DNA from: Pseudomonadota bacterium
Lineage (GTDB): Bacteria; Desulfobacterota; Desulfovibrionia; Desulfovibrionales; Desulfovibrionaceae
Direction: 5' to 3'
NCBI GenBank assembly: GCA_023399375.1
Contig: JAEWPX010000043.1
Location: 1-25,775, forward strand
DNA: 25,775 nt
The stretch's first letter is position 1. Every line of letters begins with the position of its first letter. The notes under the pieces are model-generated. The model worked only from the letters and a program-made list of their open reading frames with translations, ran no database searches and was not told the origin of the DNA. A program made the translations under genes and the position numbers. Shown piece after piece: positions 1 to 6,559 of this stretch.

Positions 1-59
1 CGGAAATGGGGCGGCCCCGCAGGCCGCAAAGCCGGCCTAGCACGGCCGCCCCATTTCCG
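1..59. repeat. Long inverted repeat (hairpin) at window edge
   Basis: Perfect 16-bp arms at 1-16 (CGGAAATGGGGCGGCC) and 44-59 (its exact reverse complement). The 27-nt interior contains a second 6-bp stem (AGGCCG / CGGCCT) around CAAAGC. There is no T-run after either end, so it is not a classic intrinsic terminator. The left arm starts at base 1, so the structure may extend outside the window. Its function is unknown; an attenuator, a 3'-end hairpin of a gene to the left, or a REP-like palindrome are all possible. Confidence 0.6.
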
Positions 60-74
60 CGACCACGGGCGCCA

Positions 75-95
75 GCGGCGAAGCGCCGCATTTTA
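75..95 (+). terminator. Possible weak intrinsic terminator
   Basis: A stem GCGGCG (75-80) and CGCCGC (84-89) around an AAG loop is followed by ATTTTAAG. The stem is short and the U-run is only four bases. It could end transcription of a plus-strand gene lying left of the window. A further small hairpin, CGCCCC-AAA-GGGGCG, sits at 127-141 without any T-run. Confidence 0.3.
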
Positions 96-150
96 AGAAA
101 TCAGGTCAGTCAAATTCCTTCAAACTCGCCCCAAAGGGGCGACGGGCCTA

Positions 151-217
151 CGGTGCCGGAATAGGGCCGGCGAGCCTGGAGTGCAACGACGGCATCGTCG
201 GCCCGATTCCGGCACCG
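151..217. repeat. Nested multi-stem inverted repeat
   Basis: Three stems are nested coaxially: 12 bp at 151-162/206-217 (CGGTGCCGGAAT and its complement), 6 bp at 164-169/199-204 (GGGCCG/CGGCCC) and 5 bp at 187-191/196-200 (CGACG/CGTCG with loop GCAT). The complementarity is perfect within each stem. Together with the hairpin at 1-59 it makes this gene-free stretch unusually structured. No coding potential is evident; role unknown. Confidence 0.55.
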
Positions 218-263
218 CCGACGTACTCCCGCCCACGACCACGACTCCACCCGTTCCCAGCCT

Positions 264-358
264 CCCCCGCCCAGGGGGTCCGGGGGGGATGATCCCCCCT
301 GGCCGCCGGAGGCATCTTCGCCTTTTCCTTTTCCCCCTCTCTTCCCTCCCCCTTCACC
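264..358 (-). repeat. Two-hairpin 3' element, copy A
   Basis: Read on the minus strand it starts right after the cls stop codon: a purine-rich tract (complement of 314-358), the core GCCTCCGGCGGCC (complement of 301-313), hairpin I (complement of 280-302; six G-C pairs plus two outer pairs and one mismatch, loop ATCAT), GGACC-like joint, then hairpin II (complement of 264-278, five C-G pairs with loop TGGGC). The same architecture recurs at 2532, 17795 and 23120, always downstream of and co-oriented with a gene. There is no T-run, so it does not look like an ordinary Rho-independent terminator. Confidence 0.8.
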
Positions 359-359
359 C

Positions 360-1772
360 TCACAAAATCGGCGAGAGCAGGCGGCTTAACATGACGCCGG
401 TCTTGAACGCGAACGAGCGGTCCTCGTAGTCGTCGGCGCTGGCGCGTTGGCAGCGGGAGAAGTCCTCGAGCAACATGGCTTCGACGGCCTGGATGAAGCC
501 GGGGTCGGCCACGGCCATGGTGACCTCGAAGTTGAGCCGAAACGACCGATTGTCGCAGTTGGCGGTGCCGACCGAGGCCATGACGTCGTCGACGAGGATG
601 ACCTTCTGGTGCAGGAAGCCGTCGCCGTAGCGGTAGAATTTGACGCCGAGGGTTTCGAGGTCCGGCAGGTAGGAGAACGAGGCGAGGTAGACGAGCTTGT
701 GATCGGGCTTTTTGGGCAGCATGACGCGCACGTCCACGCCGCGCAGCACGGCCAGTTGCAGGGCCGAGACGATTTCGCGGTCGGGCACGAAATAGGGGCT
801 GACGATCCACACCCGTTTCGTGGCCGCGCTGATGGCCTGGAAGAAGTAGAGGTCGCAGGATTCGATGTCGTCGGCCGGGCCCGTGGGCAGCACCAGCACG
901 GGCATGTTTCCGGACGGCGCGGACCGCAGTTCCCAGTCCAGGGGCAACATGCGTTTGGTGGCCCAGTACCAGTCCTCGGCGAAGCTCAGCTGCACGAGCG
1001 TCGCGGCCGGTCCCTGGCAGCGCACGTGGGTGTCGCGCCAATGCCCGAAGATCGGGCTTTTGCCCATGTACTCGTCGCCGACGTTGTGGCCGCCGACGAA
1101 GGCCGTGCGGCCGTCGACCACCACGATCTTGCGGTGGTTGCGGAAATTGAGCTGCAGGCGGTTGCGCCAGCCGAGCGTGGTGTTGAACGCCGAGACGTGC
1201 ACCCCGGCCTGTCGCAGTTCGTCGAGGTAGGCTTCGGACAGCTTGTGGGAGCCGATCTCGTCGTAAAGGAGATAGACGGGCACGCCCGCCCTGGCTTTGG
1301 CCGTCAGGCGGGCCTTGAGGGCGCGGCCGATGTCGTCGTCTCGGATGATGAAGAACTGGACCAGCACGGAGGATTGCGCCGCGTCCACGGCCGCGAAGAT
1401 GGCGTCGAAAGTGGCCTTGCCGTCGATAAGCAGCTCCACCGCGTTGCCGGTGGTGAACGGCAGTTCGGCCAGGCGTTCGAGGACCGGGAACAGCCCGGGT
1501 ACGCCCGGGGCCTGCGGATCGGGAAAGGCGCGCAAATGATCGAGTTCCGGGGCCAGGGCGTCCACGACCTTGTCGCCGGCGCGCCGCGAGGCCACGTAGC
1601 CCTGGAAGCGGTTGCGGCCGAGCACCCAGTAGAGCGGCACGGCCACGTAGGGGAAGGTGATCATGGCCATGACCCAGGCCATGGATCCCTGGGGGGAGCG
1701 TGCGGTGAAAAGGGCCCGGGCCGCGGACGCGACGCCGAGGGCGTGACAGCAGGCGAGTATGAAGACGAGCAT
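360..1772 (-). CDS. cls: Cardiolipin synthase (phospholipase D superfamily)
   Basis: A 470-residue membrane enzyme expected to condense two phosphatidylglycerol molecules, or transfer a phosphatidyl group, to form cardiolipin at the inner membrane. Two N-terminal hydrophobic segments (about residues 1-20 and 31-52) come first; the phrase PLYWVLGRNRFQGY after the second is typical of bacterial Cls. Two PLD (HxKxxxxD) motifs follow: H213/K215/D220 in RNHRKIVVVD, with downstream GGHN, and H388/K390/D395 in HQKVILVDD, with downstream GTAN. Length fits the family (about 470-510). The start is supported by GGGAGGGG just upstream of the ATG. It is divergent from the PRC-barrel gene and is followed by element copy A. 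The exact donor specificity (ClsA, B or C type) cannot be read from sequence, but two N-terminal helices favour ClsA. Confidence 0.93.
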   Translation of the reverse strand: MLVFILACCHALGVASAARALFTARSPQGSMAWVMAMITFPYVAVPLYWVLGRNRFQGYVASRRAGDKVVDALAPELDHLRAFPDPQAPGVPGLFPVLERLAELPFTTGNAVELLIDGKATFDAIFAAVDAAQSSVLVQFFIIRDDDIGRALKARLTAKARAGVPVYLLYDEIGSHKLSEAYLDELRQAGVHVSAFNTTLGWRNRLQLNFRNHRKIVVVDGRTAFVGGHNVGDEYMGKSPIFGHWRDTHVRCQGPAATLVQLSFAEDWYWATKRMLPLDWELRSAPSGNMPVLVLPTGPADDIESCDLYFFQAISAATKRVWIVSPYFVPDREIVSALQLAVLRGVDVRVMLPKKPDHKLVYLASFSYLPDLETLGVKFYRYGDGFLHQKVILVDDVMASVGTANCDNRSFRLNFEVTMAVADPGFIQAVEAMLLEDFSRCQRASADDYEDRSFAFKTGVMLSRLLSPIL

Positions 1773-1825
1773 GGCCCCTCCCTGTGCATAAGCAGCGGCG
1801 CTTGTGCAACCGGCTGCATACCGGC

Positions 1826-1853
1826 TTGACCCTATGCGTCTTTTGCTTATACC
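1826..1853 (+). promoter_or_regulatory. Candidate sigma-70 promoter for PRC-barrel gene
   Basis: TTGACC (1826-1831), 16-nt spacer, TATACC (1848-1853), predicting a start near 1860 and a leader of about 58 nt to the ATG at 1919. The same -35 hexamer, TTGACC, appears in front of sulP, fur and the 6317 operon. The cls promoter must lie in the same 146-bp divergent region; a poor match on the minus strand overlaps this one. Confidence 0.55.
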
Positions 1854-1918
1854 GATGCAGGCAATCCGGCAAGAATCCTAGCATAAAACCGTAACATCAC
1901 GTTCCTGGAGAGCCCGAC

Positions 1919-2524
1919 ATGCCAGACGCCGCCCTCGACCTGATCCTTTCCGCCCCGGTCCACGCCACGGACGCCGCCATCGGCCGCGTCGAGAACGTCA
2001 TCATCGACCCGCACCAGGGCAAGGCCACGCATCTGGTCGTGCGCGAGGACGCCCTGCCCAACACCCTGCGTCTGGTGCCGGAAAAATACATCGCCTCCGC
2101 CGGCCCCGACGGCGTGCGCCTCAATATCCCGCAACAACGCGTCGCAGCCTGCAAGCCGTACATCCAGGAAGACTATTATTCCCCGGCATTCTTCCTGTCC
2201 CTGGCCAAGGACGAGGACGTGAAGCTGCCCATGGCCCCTTCGTCGTGGACCGTGGAGCATCCGGCCACGCCCGCGGGCTCGGTGGCCCTGGCCGGGCACG
2301 AACCCGTGCGCGCCACGGACGGCAAGATCGGCCGCGTGGACGGCGTGCTCACCGAGCGCCACACCGGCCGGGTGACGCATCTGCTCCTGCGCACGGGGCA
2401 TCTGTGGGGCACGCGCGAGGTGCAGGTGCCGGCCGGGCTCGTGGCCGGCTACGAGGACGGCGACGTGCTGCTGTCCGCGACCAAGGCCGAAATCGGCGCG
2501 CTGCCCGACGTCCACGCCGGGTAG
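1919..2524 (+). CDS. Tandem PRC-barrel domain protein
   Basis: A 201-residue soluble protein with two copies of the PRC-barrel fold, the small beta-barrel first described in photosynthetic reaction centre H subunit and in RimM. The repeats align with each other: DAAIGRVENVIIDPHQGKAT at about residues 18-37 and DGKIGRVDGVLTERHTGRVT at about 134-153, each followed by a hydrophobic THL strand. There is no signal peptide or membrane helix. A GGAG sits about 11 nt before the ATG. Such proteins are often stress- or membrane-associated in other bacteria, but the ligand or partner is not known. Adjacent to and divergent from cls, sharing a control region; a link with envelope stress is only a guess. 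Element copy B follows the stop codon. Confidence 0.8.
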   Translation: MPDAALDLILSAPVHATDAAIGRVENVIIDPHQGKATHLVVREDALPNTLRLVPEKYIASAGPDGVRLNIPQQRVAACKPYIQEDYYSPAFFLSLAKDEDVKLPMAPSSWTVEHPATPAGSVALAGHEPVRATDGKIGRVDGVLTERHTGRVTHLLLRTGHLWGTREVQVPAGLVAGYEDGDVLLSATKAEIGALPDVHAG

Positions 2525-2531
2525 CGGCGAC

Positions 2532-2610
2532 GGCGGGGAGAGGAAGGGGAGAAGAAGCCTCCGGCGGCCAGGAGGGGCGGCGGCCCCTCCTGGACCTCCC
2601 GAAAGGGGGC
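2532..2610 (+). repeat. Two-hairpin 3' element, copy B
   Basis: Begins seven bases after the PRC-barrel stop codon. Purine tract 2532-2557, core CCTCCGGCGGCC at 2558-2569, hairpin I with arms CCAGGAGGGG (2568-2577) and CCCCTCCTGG (2584-2593) around CGGCGG, joint GGACC overlapping the end of that stem, and hairpin II (2596-2609) with a GAAA tetraloop and one G-U pair. It differs from copies A and C in the stem bases, yet pairing is kept. Confidence 0.8.
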
Positions 2611-2728
2611 GCTTGAGGTTTGCAACCGTGCTGGACGAGCGTGTCCTTGCGGCGCGTCTTCGAAGAGAAATCCCTTTCTCCAAGCCGATGCCACGGCGTT
2701 GCATGGGAACGGTTGCGCGGAGAAAAGA

Positions 2729-2770
2729 TAAAAACGGACACCCGGAGGAATTCCTGGTGTCCGTTTTTTA
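2729..2770. terminator. Bidirectional Rho-independent terminator
   Basis: Arms AAAAACGGACACC (2730-2742) and GGTGTCCGTTTTTT (2756-2769) enclose a 13-nt loop. The plus strand ends in six T and the minus strand in five T, so it can stop transcription from both the PRC-barrel side and the minus-strand GAF gene, whose stop codon lies at 2787. The remainder of 2611-2728 shows nothing recognisable. Confidence 0.92.
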
Positions 2771-2786
2771 TGGGGGGGTACGGGGG

Positions 2787-4067
2787 CTAGTGGTCGGCGT
2801 GGCCGTTTTCGTCCTCGGGTTCGAGGTCGAGCACTTCCTCGCCGCCGACGTAGGGCATGAGGATGGGGTTTTCCACGGCCTTGAGCAGGTTGACGATGGC
2901 CCCGCGCAGGCGGTTGATGTTTTCCACGATCAGGTTGACGTACTGCATCTTCTTCTCGACTTCCATGCGCTCCACGGTGAGGCCGAACAGATGCCGCATG
3001 GCCGCCGGGGCCAGGGGCGGCCAGGGGCCGGGCACGAGCTGCATGGCCTCGCCGATGAACGCCGTGGCGATGTCGTCCTCGTTGTCGAGAAAGTCCTCGC
3101 AGTCCTCCAGGATGAGCTCCGCGCCGTTTTTCATGATCGCCAGCACGTTGTTGCCGACGTGGGCCATGCCGCCCGCGGCCTTGGCCAGGGCGTCGCGCCC
3201 GAGTTCCAGCCTTCGCCCCACGGTGAGGGAGACGATGCGGGCGCAGTCCGCGGAAAAATCCGTTTCGTAGCGGTCGAAGAAGCGGGGCTTTTTGGAATAG
3301 AGCATGATGAGCCCGAACGCCTTGCCATTGGGGCCGCGCAGGAAAAACGACAACCGGCAGCGAAAGCCTTCCAGGTAGGGCACGCAGTCGATGGACTCGC
3401 CGCCGCGCTCGGGGCCTTGCAGATTGTTGGAGACCACGAACAGCGCCCGGGGGTCGCCCACCGAGCGCATGACCGGATGGTGCGGCAGGGTCTCCTCCAT
3501 GGAACGCACGAAAATGGGGGTGGCCCGGCCGGTGTGGGTGTTGGCCGCGATGTTGACCCAGTTGCGGGATTCGTCGCGCAGGCGGCAGACGTAGAGGTCG
3601 GCCTTGAGTTCCTTGAGCAGGATCTCGGCGCTTTGTTCGAGGATCTCGTCGGCGGTCTGGAAATCCTGGCCGGCGTTTATAAGCTCGTAGAGGATCTCGA
3701 GCATGAGCGCGGCCTTGTCGTGGGCCTTTTTGAGCTTGCCGTAGCGGTATTCGAGGTTGGCAAATCCCGGGTTGGCCCGCAGCAATTCCTCGAGCTTGAG
3801 GGTCTTGACCGCGTCGATCTCGCGGCGCACCCCGGTCAGGGTCGTGAGCAGGCTTTCCCAGTCCAGCACCGGGTTTTCCGGCCGCTCCAGCACCGGCACC
3901 TCCTCCAGCACGTCGAGGGAAGTCTTGATGGAGCGCATGAGATCGACGATGGCCGCGCGCACGGCCGCCGGCGCGGAGCCGATCACGTTGAGCAGGCGTT
4001 CGCGGGTGTCGAAACCCGTGAGCAAAAGCGGGGTGGCCAGGGGACAGGAATCGGCTTTGAGCGGCAT
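2787..4067 (-). CDS. GAF-domain protein with orphan histidine-kinase H-box
   Basis: A 426-residue cytoplasmic protein. A helical N-terminal part (residues 1-120) contains a predicted coiled coil ending YGKLKKAHDKAALM. Residues about 122-285 resemble a GAF sensor domain (EILYELINAGQDFQTADEIL opening, FGLIMLYSKKPRFF near the end, where GAF domains carry the FGLLxLxS strand). Residues about 292-317 read AKAAGGMAHVGNNVLAIM, close to the DHp H-box of histidine kinases (GGIAHDFNNLLTAI type) with H303 in the phospho-acceptor place. No N, G1 or G2 box of an ATPase domain follows; instead there is a helical tail to residue 426. It may therefore be a phosphotransfer or adaptor protein, or a degenerate kinase. 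AAGGA precedes the ATG. It lies 80 bp downstream of the ThiF-like gene on the same strand and may be cotranscribed; it ends at the terminator at 2729-2770. Confidence 0.75.
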   Translation of the reverse strand: MPLKADSCPLATPLLLTGFDTRERLLNVIGSAPAAVRAAIVDLMRSIKTSLDVLEEVPVLERPENPVLDWESLLTTLTGVRREIDAVKTLKLEELLRANPGFANLEYRYGKLKKAHDKAALMLEILYELINAGQDFQTADEILEQSAEILLKELKADLYVCRLRDESRNWVNIAANTHTGRATPIFVRSMEETLPHHPVMRSVGDPRALFVVSNNLQGPERGGESIDCVPYLEGFRCRLSFFLRGPNGKAFGLIMLYSKKPRFFDRYETDFSADCARIVSLTVGRRLELGRDALAKAAGGMAHVGNNVLAIMKNGAELILEDCEDFLDNEDDIATAFIGEAMQLVPGPWPPLAPAAMRHLFGLTVERMEVEKKMQYVNLIVENINRLRGAIVNLLKAVENPILMPYVGGEEVLDLEPEDENGHADH

Positions 4068-4147
4068 GTCGGGTCCTTGCGCATGAAAAGGGCGGTCGTC
4101 GCCCTCTGTCCGCTCTGTAACGCGTCCGGCGATTGCTGTCGATGGGC

Positions 4148-5002
4148 TCAGAACGTCACGGTGTCGAAGCGCATGGTCTCGAGGTCGGCCACGAGCGCCT
4201 TGCCGGACAGGGCCGGGGCGCGACCGGCGAGCAGACGCACGACCTCGGCCCCCATGAGCGCGGCCGCGGCCATGACCGCCGGGGAAGGACAGCCGAGCAC
4301 GTTCTCGGCCGCCGTGCCCCCGCCGCCGGCGAGAAGCTCCACGGGCGAGGCCGCGCCGGGCGCGACCGTGGCCACGATGACTGTGTAGCCGGCCACGGCT
4401 CCGGTGACGAGGGGAATGCCGCGCGCGCGCGCCGCCGCGGCCAGGGCCGGGCGGTCGACCAGCCCGCCCAGGGCGTCCACGGCCACGTCCGCGCCATCGA
4501 GCAGTTCGGCCATGCCGGCCGCGTCGAGAAAGCGCGGCCAGGCCGTAAACTCCACGGACGGATTGACGGCCGCCGCACGCGCCGCAGCGACGAGGGCCTT
4601 TTGCCTGCCAAGGGCCGCGCCGTCGGACAACAACTGGCGGTTGCAGTTGGTTTCCTCGAACACGTCGCCGTCGGCCGCGCGCACCACGCCCACGCCCGCG
4701 CGCACGAGGTTTTCAAGAAGGCCCCCGCCAAGGCCCCCCAGGCCGACCATGGCCGCGCGCGAACCGAGCAGCCGGGCCTGCTCGGCCAGGGAAAAGGCAT
4801 GCAGGTTGCGGGCGTAGCGCAGGGGGCACACGCCAAGCTCCAGGGCCGCGATCTCCACCTGCCGCAGGGGCAGGGACAACTCCCGGCCAAGGGCGGCCAC
4901 GGCCTCCAGGGTCAGAAACCGGCCGGGCCGGCCGTCGGGAAAGGGCGCGTCGTGGGCCGCCGCCGCGATGGCGCGGCTTGCGGCGTCGGCTGTTTCGGAC
5001 AT
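4148..5002 (-). CDS. ThiF/MoeB/HesA-family E1-like adenylyltransferase
   Basis: A 284-residue enzyme expected to adenylate the C-terminal glycine of a ubiquitin-like sulfur carrier. The N-terminal 75 residues end in PLRYARNLHAFSLAEQARLL, the usual lead-in of HesA/ThiF proteins. The nucleotide-binding loop GLGGLGG is at 87-93; the acidic DGD at 111-113 and the NCNRQ signature at 119-123 match the DxDxxExxNxNRQ motif. The paired CxxC zinc motifs of MoeB are absent. Four bases after the sulfur-carrier stop codon its ATG starts, and the two Gly codons of the carrier (GGA GGG) provide its Shine-Dalgarno sequence, so translation is coupled. The likely partner is thus the adjacent carrier. Whether the sulfur goes to molybdopterin, tungstopterin, thiamine or another product is not resolved. 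Confidence 0.85.
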   Translation of the reverse strand: MSETADAASRAIAAAAHDAPFPDGRPGRFLTLEAVAALGRELSLPLRQVEIAALELGVCPLRYARNLHAFSLAEQARLLGSRAAMVGLGGLGGGLLENLVRAGVGVVRAADGDVFEETNCNRQLLSDGAALGRQKALVAAARAAAVNPSVEFTAWPRFLDAAGMAELLDGADVAVDALGGLVDRPALAAAARARGIPLVTGAVAGYTVIVATVAPGAASPVELLAGGGGTAAENVLGCPSPAVMAAAALMGAEVVRLLAGRAPALSGKALVADLETMRFDTVTF

Positions 5003-5006
5003 GGGA

Positions 5007-5237
5007 TCACCCTCCGCTTATGGGAGCGAGAAAAAGCACCGCGTCCCCCGGGGCCAGGCGCGTGTCCGGCTGCGCCGCATGGCCGTTGACCAGCACCGTG
5101 CCGAGCGCCGCCGGATCGACGCCGCAGCGGATCGTGACCGTGGCCACGGTGTCGCCCGGGGCAAGCGTCAGCCGGCCGTCCGGGGGTGGCGCGCCGGCCA
5201 GCCCCCCGAGCAGGCGCACGGTCACGGCGTCGGTCAC
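5007..5237 (-). CDS. MoaD/ThiS-like ubiquitin-fold sulfur carrier
   Basis: A 76-residue protein that starts at a GTG overlapping the stop of the 99-residue gene (GTGA overlap). It has the size and shape of MoaD/ThiS: an opening strand VTVRLLGGLA, a central VLVNGHAAQPDTRLAPGD block (the VxVNGxxVxxDxxLxxGD pattern of ThiS/MoaD) and the closing VLFLAPISGG. The C-terminal Gly-Gly is the adenylation and thiocarboxylation site. The next gene is an E1-like enzyme, which fits a carrier-activator pair. The longer open frame upstream of the GTG is the shadow of the 99-residue gene, so I reject it. Target pathway not resolved. Confidence 0.85.
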   Translation of the reverse strand: MTDAVTVRLLGGLAGAPPPDGRLTLAPGDTVATVTIRCGVDPAALGTVLVNGHAAQPDTRLAPGDAVLFLAPISGG

Positions 5238-5533
5238 GCCTCGCCTTCGGGAGCCTCGATCCAGGCGGACAGGCCGTCGATGATCTTTTTCGCCTGGTCC
5301 CGGCTGGAGATGGCGAATTTCGACTGCACCCGGTACGTGTCGCCGGATTTCTTGTAGCGCCGAATGGCGTAGCGGTCCGGGCCGTAGGCGTCCTTTTTCG
5401 GGTCCCACTGCACGAAACGGAACAGGATCGTGGTCCAGGCCCCGCGCGAGAGGATCACCTTGTCCAGTTCCTTGGTCAAAAGCACGCCGTCTTCTTCGTA
5501 GTTGACGGTCAGGTCGTCGATGGTTTCGGCCAC
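5234..5533 (-). CDS. Conserved 99-residue protein of unknown function
   Basis: A 99-residue soluble protein, rich in charged and aromatic residues, with a core WTTILFRFVQWDPKKDAYGP followed by RYAIRRYKKSGDTYRVQSKF and a C-terminal amphipathic helix SSRDQAKKIIDGLSAWI. I recall similar short proteins (GAW-T-LF ... GP ... RRY-K-G-YR--SKF-ISS) in other delta-proteobacteria, without a function assigned. No cysteine and no signal peptide. It overlaps the sulfur carrier by four bases, and the thioesterase stop is 23 bp upstream of its ATG, so it belongs to the same transcript. The tight coupling to a MoaD/ThiS-ThiF pair hints at a role in that pathway, which is inference only. Confidence 0.8.
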   Translation of the reverse strand: MAETIDDLTVNYEEDGVLLTKELDKVILSRGAWTTILFRFVQWDPKKDAYGPDRYAIRRYKKSGDTYRVQSKFAISSRDQAKKIIDGLSAWIEAPEGEA

Positions 5534-5556
5534 GATGCGTTCCTTATCTGGTAGCG

Positions 5557-6081
5557 TTATTCGGACTGTCCCTGGCGCTGGGAATCGCGCTCGCGGCGGC
5601 GCTCGTGGAGCCGGGCCTCGCGGCGGGCGGCTGCCTCGCGGTTGCGGCGGCGGTCGTCCTCGGTTTCAAGGATCAGCGGCGGCACGGCATGGGGGCGGCG
5701 TTCGGCGTCCAGGGCGACGTAGGTCAGGTAGGCCGAGCCGGCATGGCGCGTCTCGCCGGTGATGGGGTTTTCGCATTCCACGCGCACGCCCACTTCCATG
5801 GACGTGGAGCCCACGAGGTTGACCGAGGCCATGAAGGTCACCACCTCGCCGATGTAGGCGGGCTTCAAAAAATCCATGCGGTCGATGGAAGCCGTGACCA
5901 CGGCCGAGCGGGCATGGCGGATGGCGGCGATGCCGCCGGCGGTGTCGATGTACTTGAGGATGACCCCGCCGTGGACGTTGCCGGCCGGGTTGGCATCCGG
6001 GGGCAGCATGCGCTGGGGCATGACCACGCGGCTGGCGGATACGGTCTTGGGCTCCAGATTGCGTTTTTCCGGCGGCGTCAT
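5557..6081 (-). CDS. Hot-dog-fold acyl-CoA thioesterase (YciA/BACH type)
   Basis: A 174-residue cytoplasmic enzyme predicted to hydrolyse acyl-CoA thioesters. The hot-dog signature NPAGNVHGGVILKYIDTAGG at 31-50 supplies the conserved N31 and D46; the later strands DFLKPAYIGEVVTF and MEVGVRVECENPITGE are typical of the YciA and long-chain acyl-CoA hydrolase branch. Family members are about 130-160 residues; here an extra Arg/Glu-rich helical tail of about 33 residues follows the domain. The ATG overlaps the stop of the upstream small exported protein (ATGA), indicating translational coupling. The substrate chain length cannot be inferred. Confidence 0.87.
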   Translation of the reverse strand: MTPPEKRNLEPKTVSASRVVMPQRMLPPDANPAGNVHGGVILKYIDTAGGIAAIRHARSAVVTASIDRMDFLKPAYIGEVVTFMASVNLVGSTSMEVGVRVECENPITGETRHAGSAYLTYVALDAERRPHAVPPLILETEDDRRRNREAAARREARLHERRRERDSQRQGQSE

Positions 6082-6317
6082 TTGATCGCGTACCCCTTTT
6101 CCTGCATGCAGGCGTCGAGGATTTCCTGCTGCTTGTCCGCGGCCTCGCCGGCCGAACGGATCAGCGCCGTGGACACGTAGGCGCGGCTTTCGCAGTCATT
6201 GTAGTCGGCTGTGACCACATCAACGGCGACGTTGTCGGATTTGGGGCCTGAACCGGCGCAGCCCAGGCTCAAGGCGGCCAGGGCGAGACAGGACGCGGCA
6301 GCGAGTCGGCGAAGCAT
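6078..6317 (-). CDS. Small exported protein, probable lipoprotein
   Basis: A 79-residue protein with an N-terminal signal (MLRRL, then a hydrophobic stretch to ALSLG) ending at C20. The sequence before the cysteine, S-L-G-C, is an imperfect lipobox because position -3 is Ser rather than Leu/Val/Ile. The mature part is about 60 residues with two further cysteines (in DCESRAY and DACMQEKGY) that could form a disulfide; it resembles the many short envelope lipoproteins with a C-terminal CMxxKGY motif. AGGAGG lies just upstream of the ATG. It is the first gene of the thioesterase/sulfur-carrier transcript. Function unknown. Confidence 0.78.
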   Translation of the reverse strand: MLRRLAAASCLALAALSLGCAGSGPKSDNVAVDVVTADYNDCESRAYVSTALIRSAGEAADKQQEILDACMQEKGYAIK

Positions 6318-6371
6318 GGGGGCCTCCTAGGGCGGTGCGACGGAAACACGGCCGGGATGGCCGCGACAAAC

Positions 6372-6400
6372 CTTTAGCGTTCCCGGGGGCGCGGGGTCAA
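6372..6400 (-). promoter_or_regulatory. Candidate sigma-70 promoter for the 6317-4148 operon
   Basis: On the minus strand: TTGACC (complement of 6395-6400), 17-nt spacer, then CTAAAG (complement of 6372-6377) as a poor -10. Start expected near 6365, giving a leader of about 48 nt. The -35 is good, the -10 weak. The remainder of the 242-bp divergent gap to 6560 holds only a marginal sigma-54-like match at 6448-6461 on the plus strand. Confidence 0.35.
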
Positions 6401-6559
6401 TGCGCAGGCTGGACATCGGGCGTGCTTCATGGTCCAACGAGGCTGCAGGAAAGGGATTTGCGCGGTGCTGCACGGCAGCGCGGCGCGCACAGTTCAAGCG
6501 AGGCGTCCAGGCGGCTACGCTTTGTATCCATCCATCTGCAACCACAAGGATTCCCGAAA

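Noticed and set aside
447..1829. Plus-strand open frame of 460 codons opposite cls
   Set aside because: Antisense shadow with His/Gly/Val-rich composition typical of GC-rich complement frames.
148..1884. Long minus-strand open frame (578 codons) overlapping cls
   Set aside because: Arg/Gly/Pro-rich out-of-frame shadow of the cls gene, with no domain and no ribosome site; cls has complete PLD motifs in the other frame.
2613..4388. Plus-strand open frame of 591 codons opposite the GAF gene
   Set aside because: Runs through the bidirectional terminator and is antisense to a protein with recognisable GAF and H-box parts.
4148..5237. Bacterial ubiquitin-like conjugation (E1-E2-JAB) anti-phage system
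   Set aside because: Only a carrier and an E1 are present; no E2-like or JAB-type protease gene is in the operon, so a sulfur-carrier pathway is more likely.
6445..6463. Sigma-54-like sequence before the outer-membrane barrel gene
   Set aside because: GG-N10-GC spacing fits (6448-6461), but the -24 half (AGGAAAG) departs from TGGCACG at three positions, so it was not listed as a promoter.
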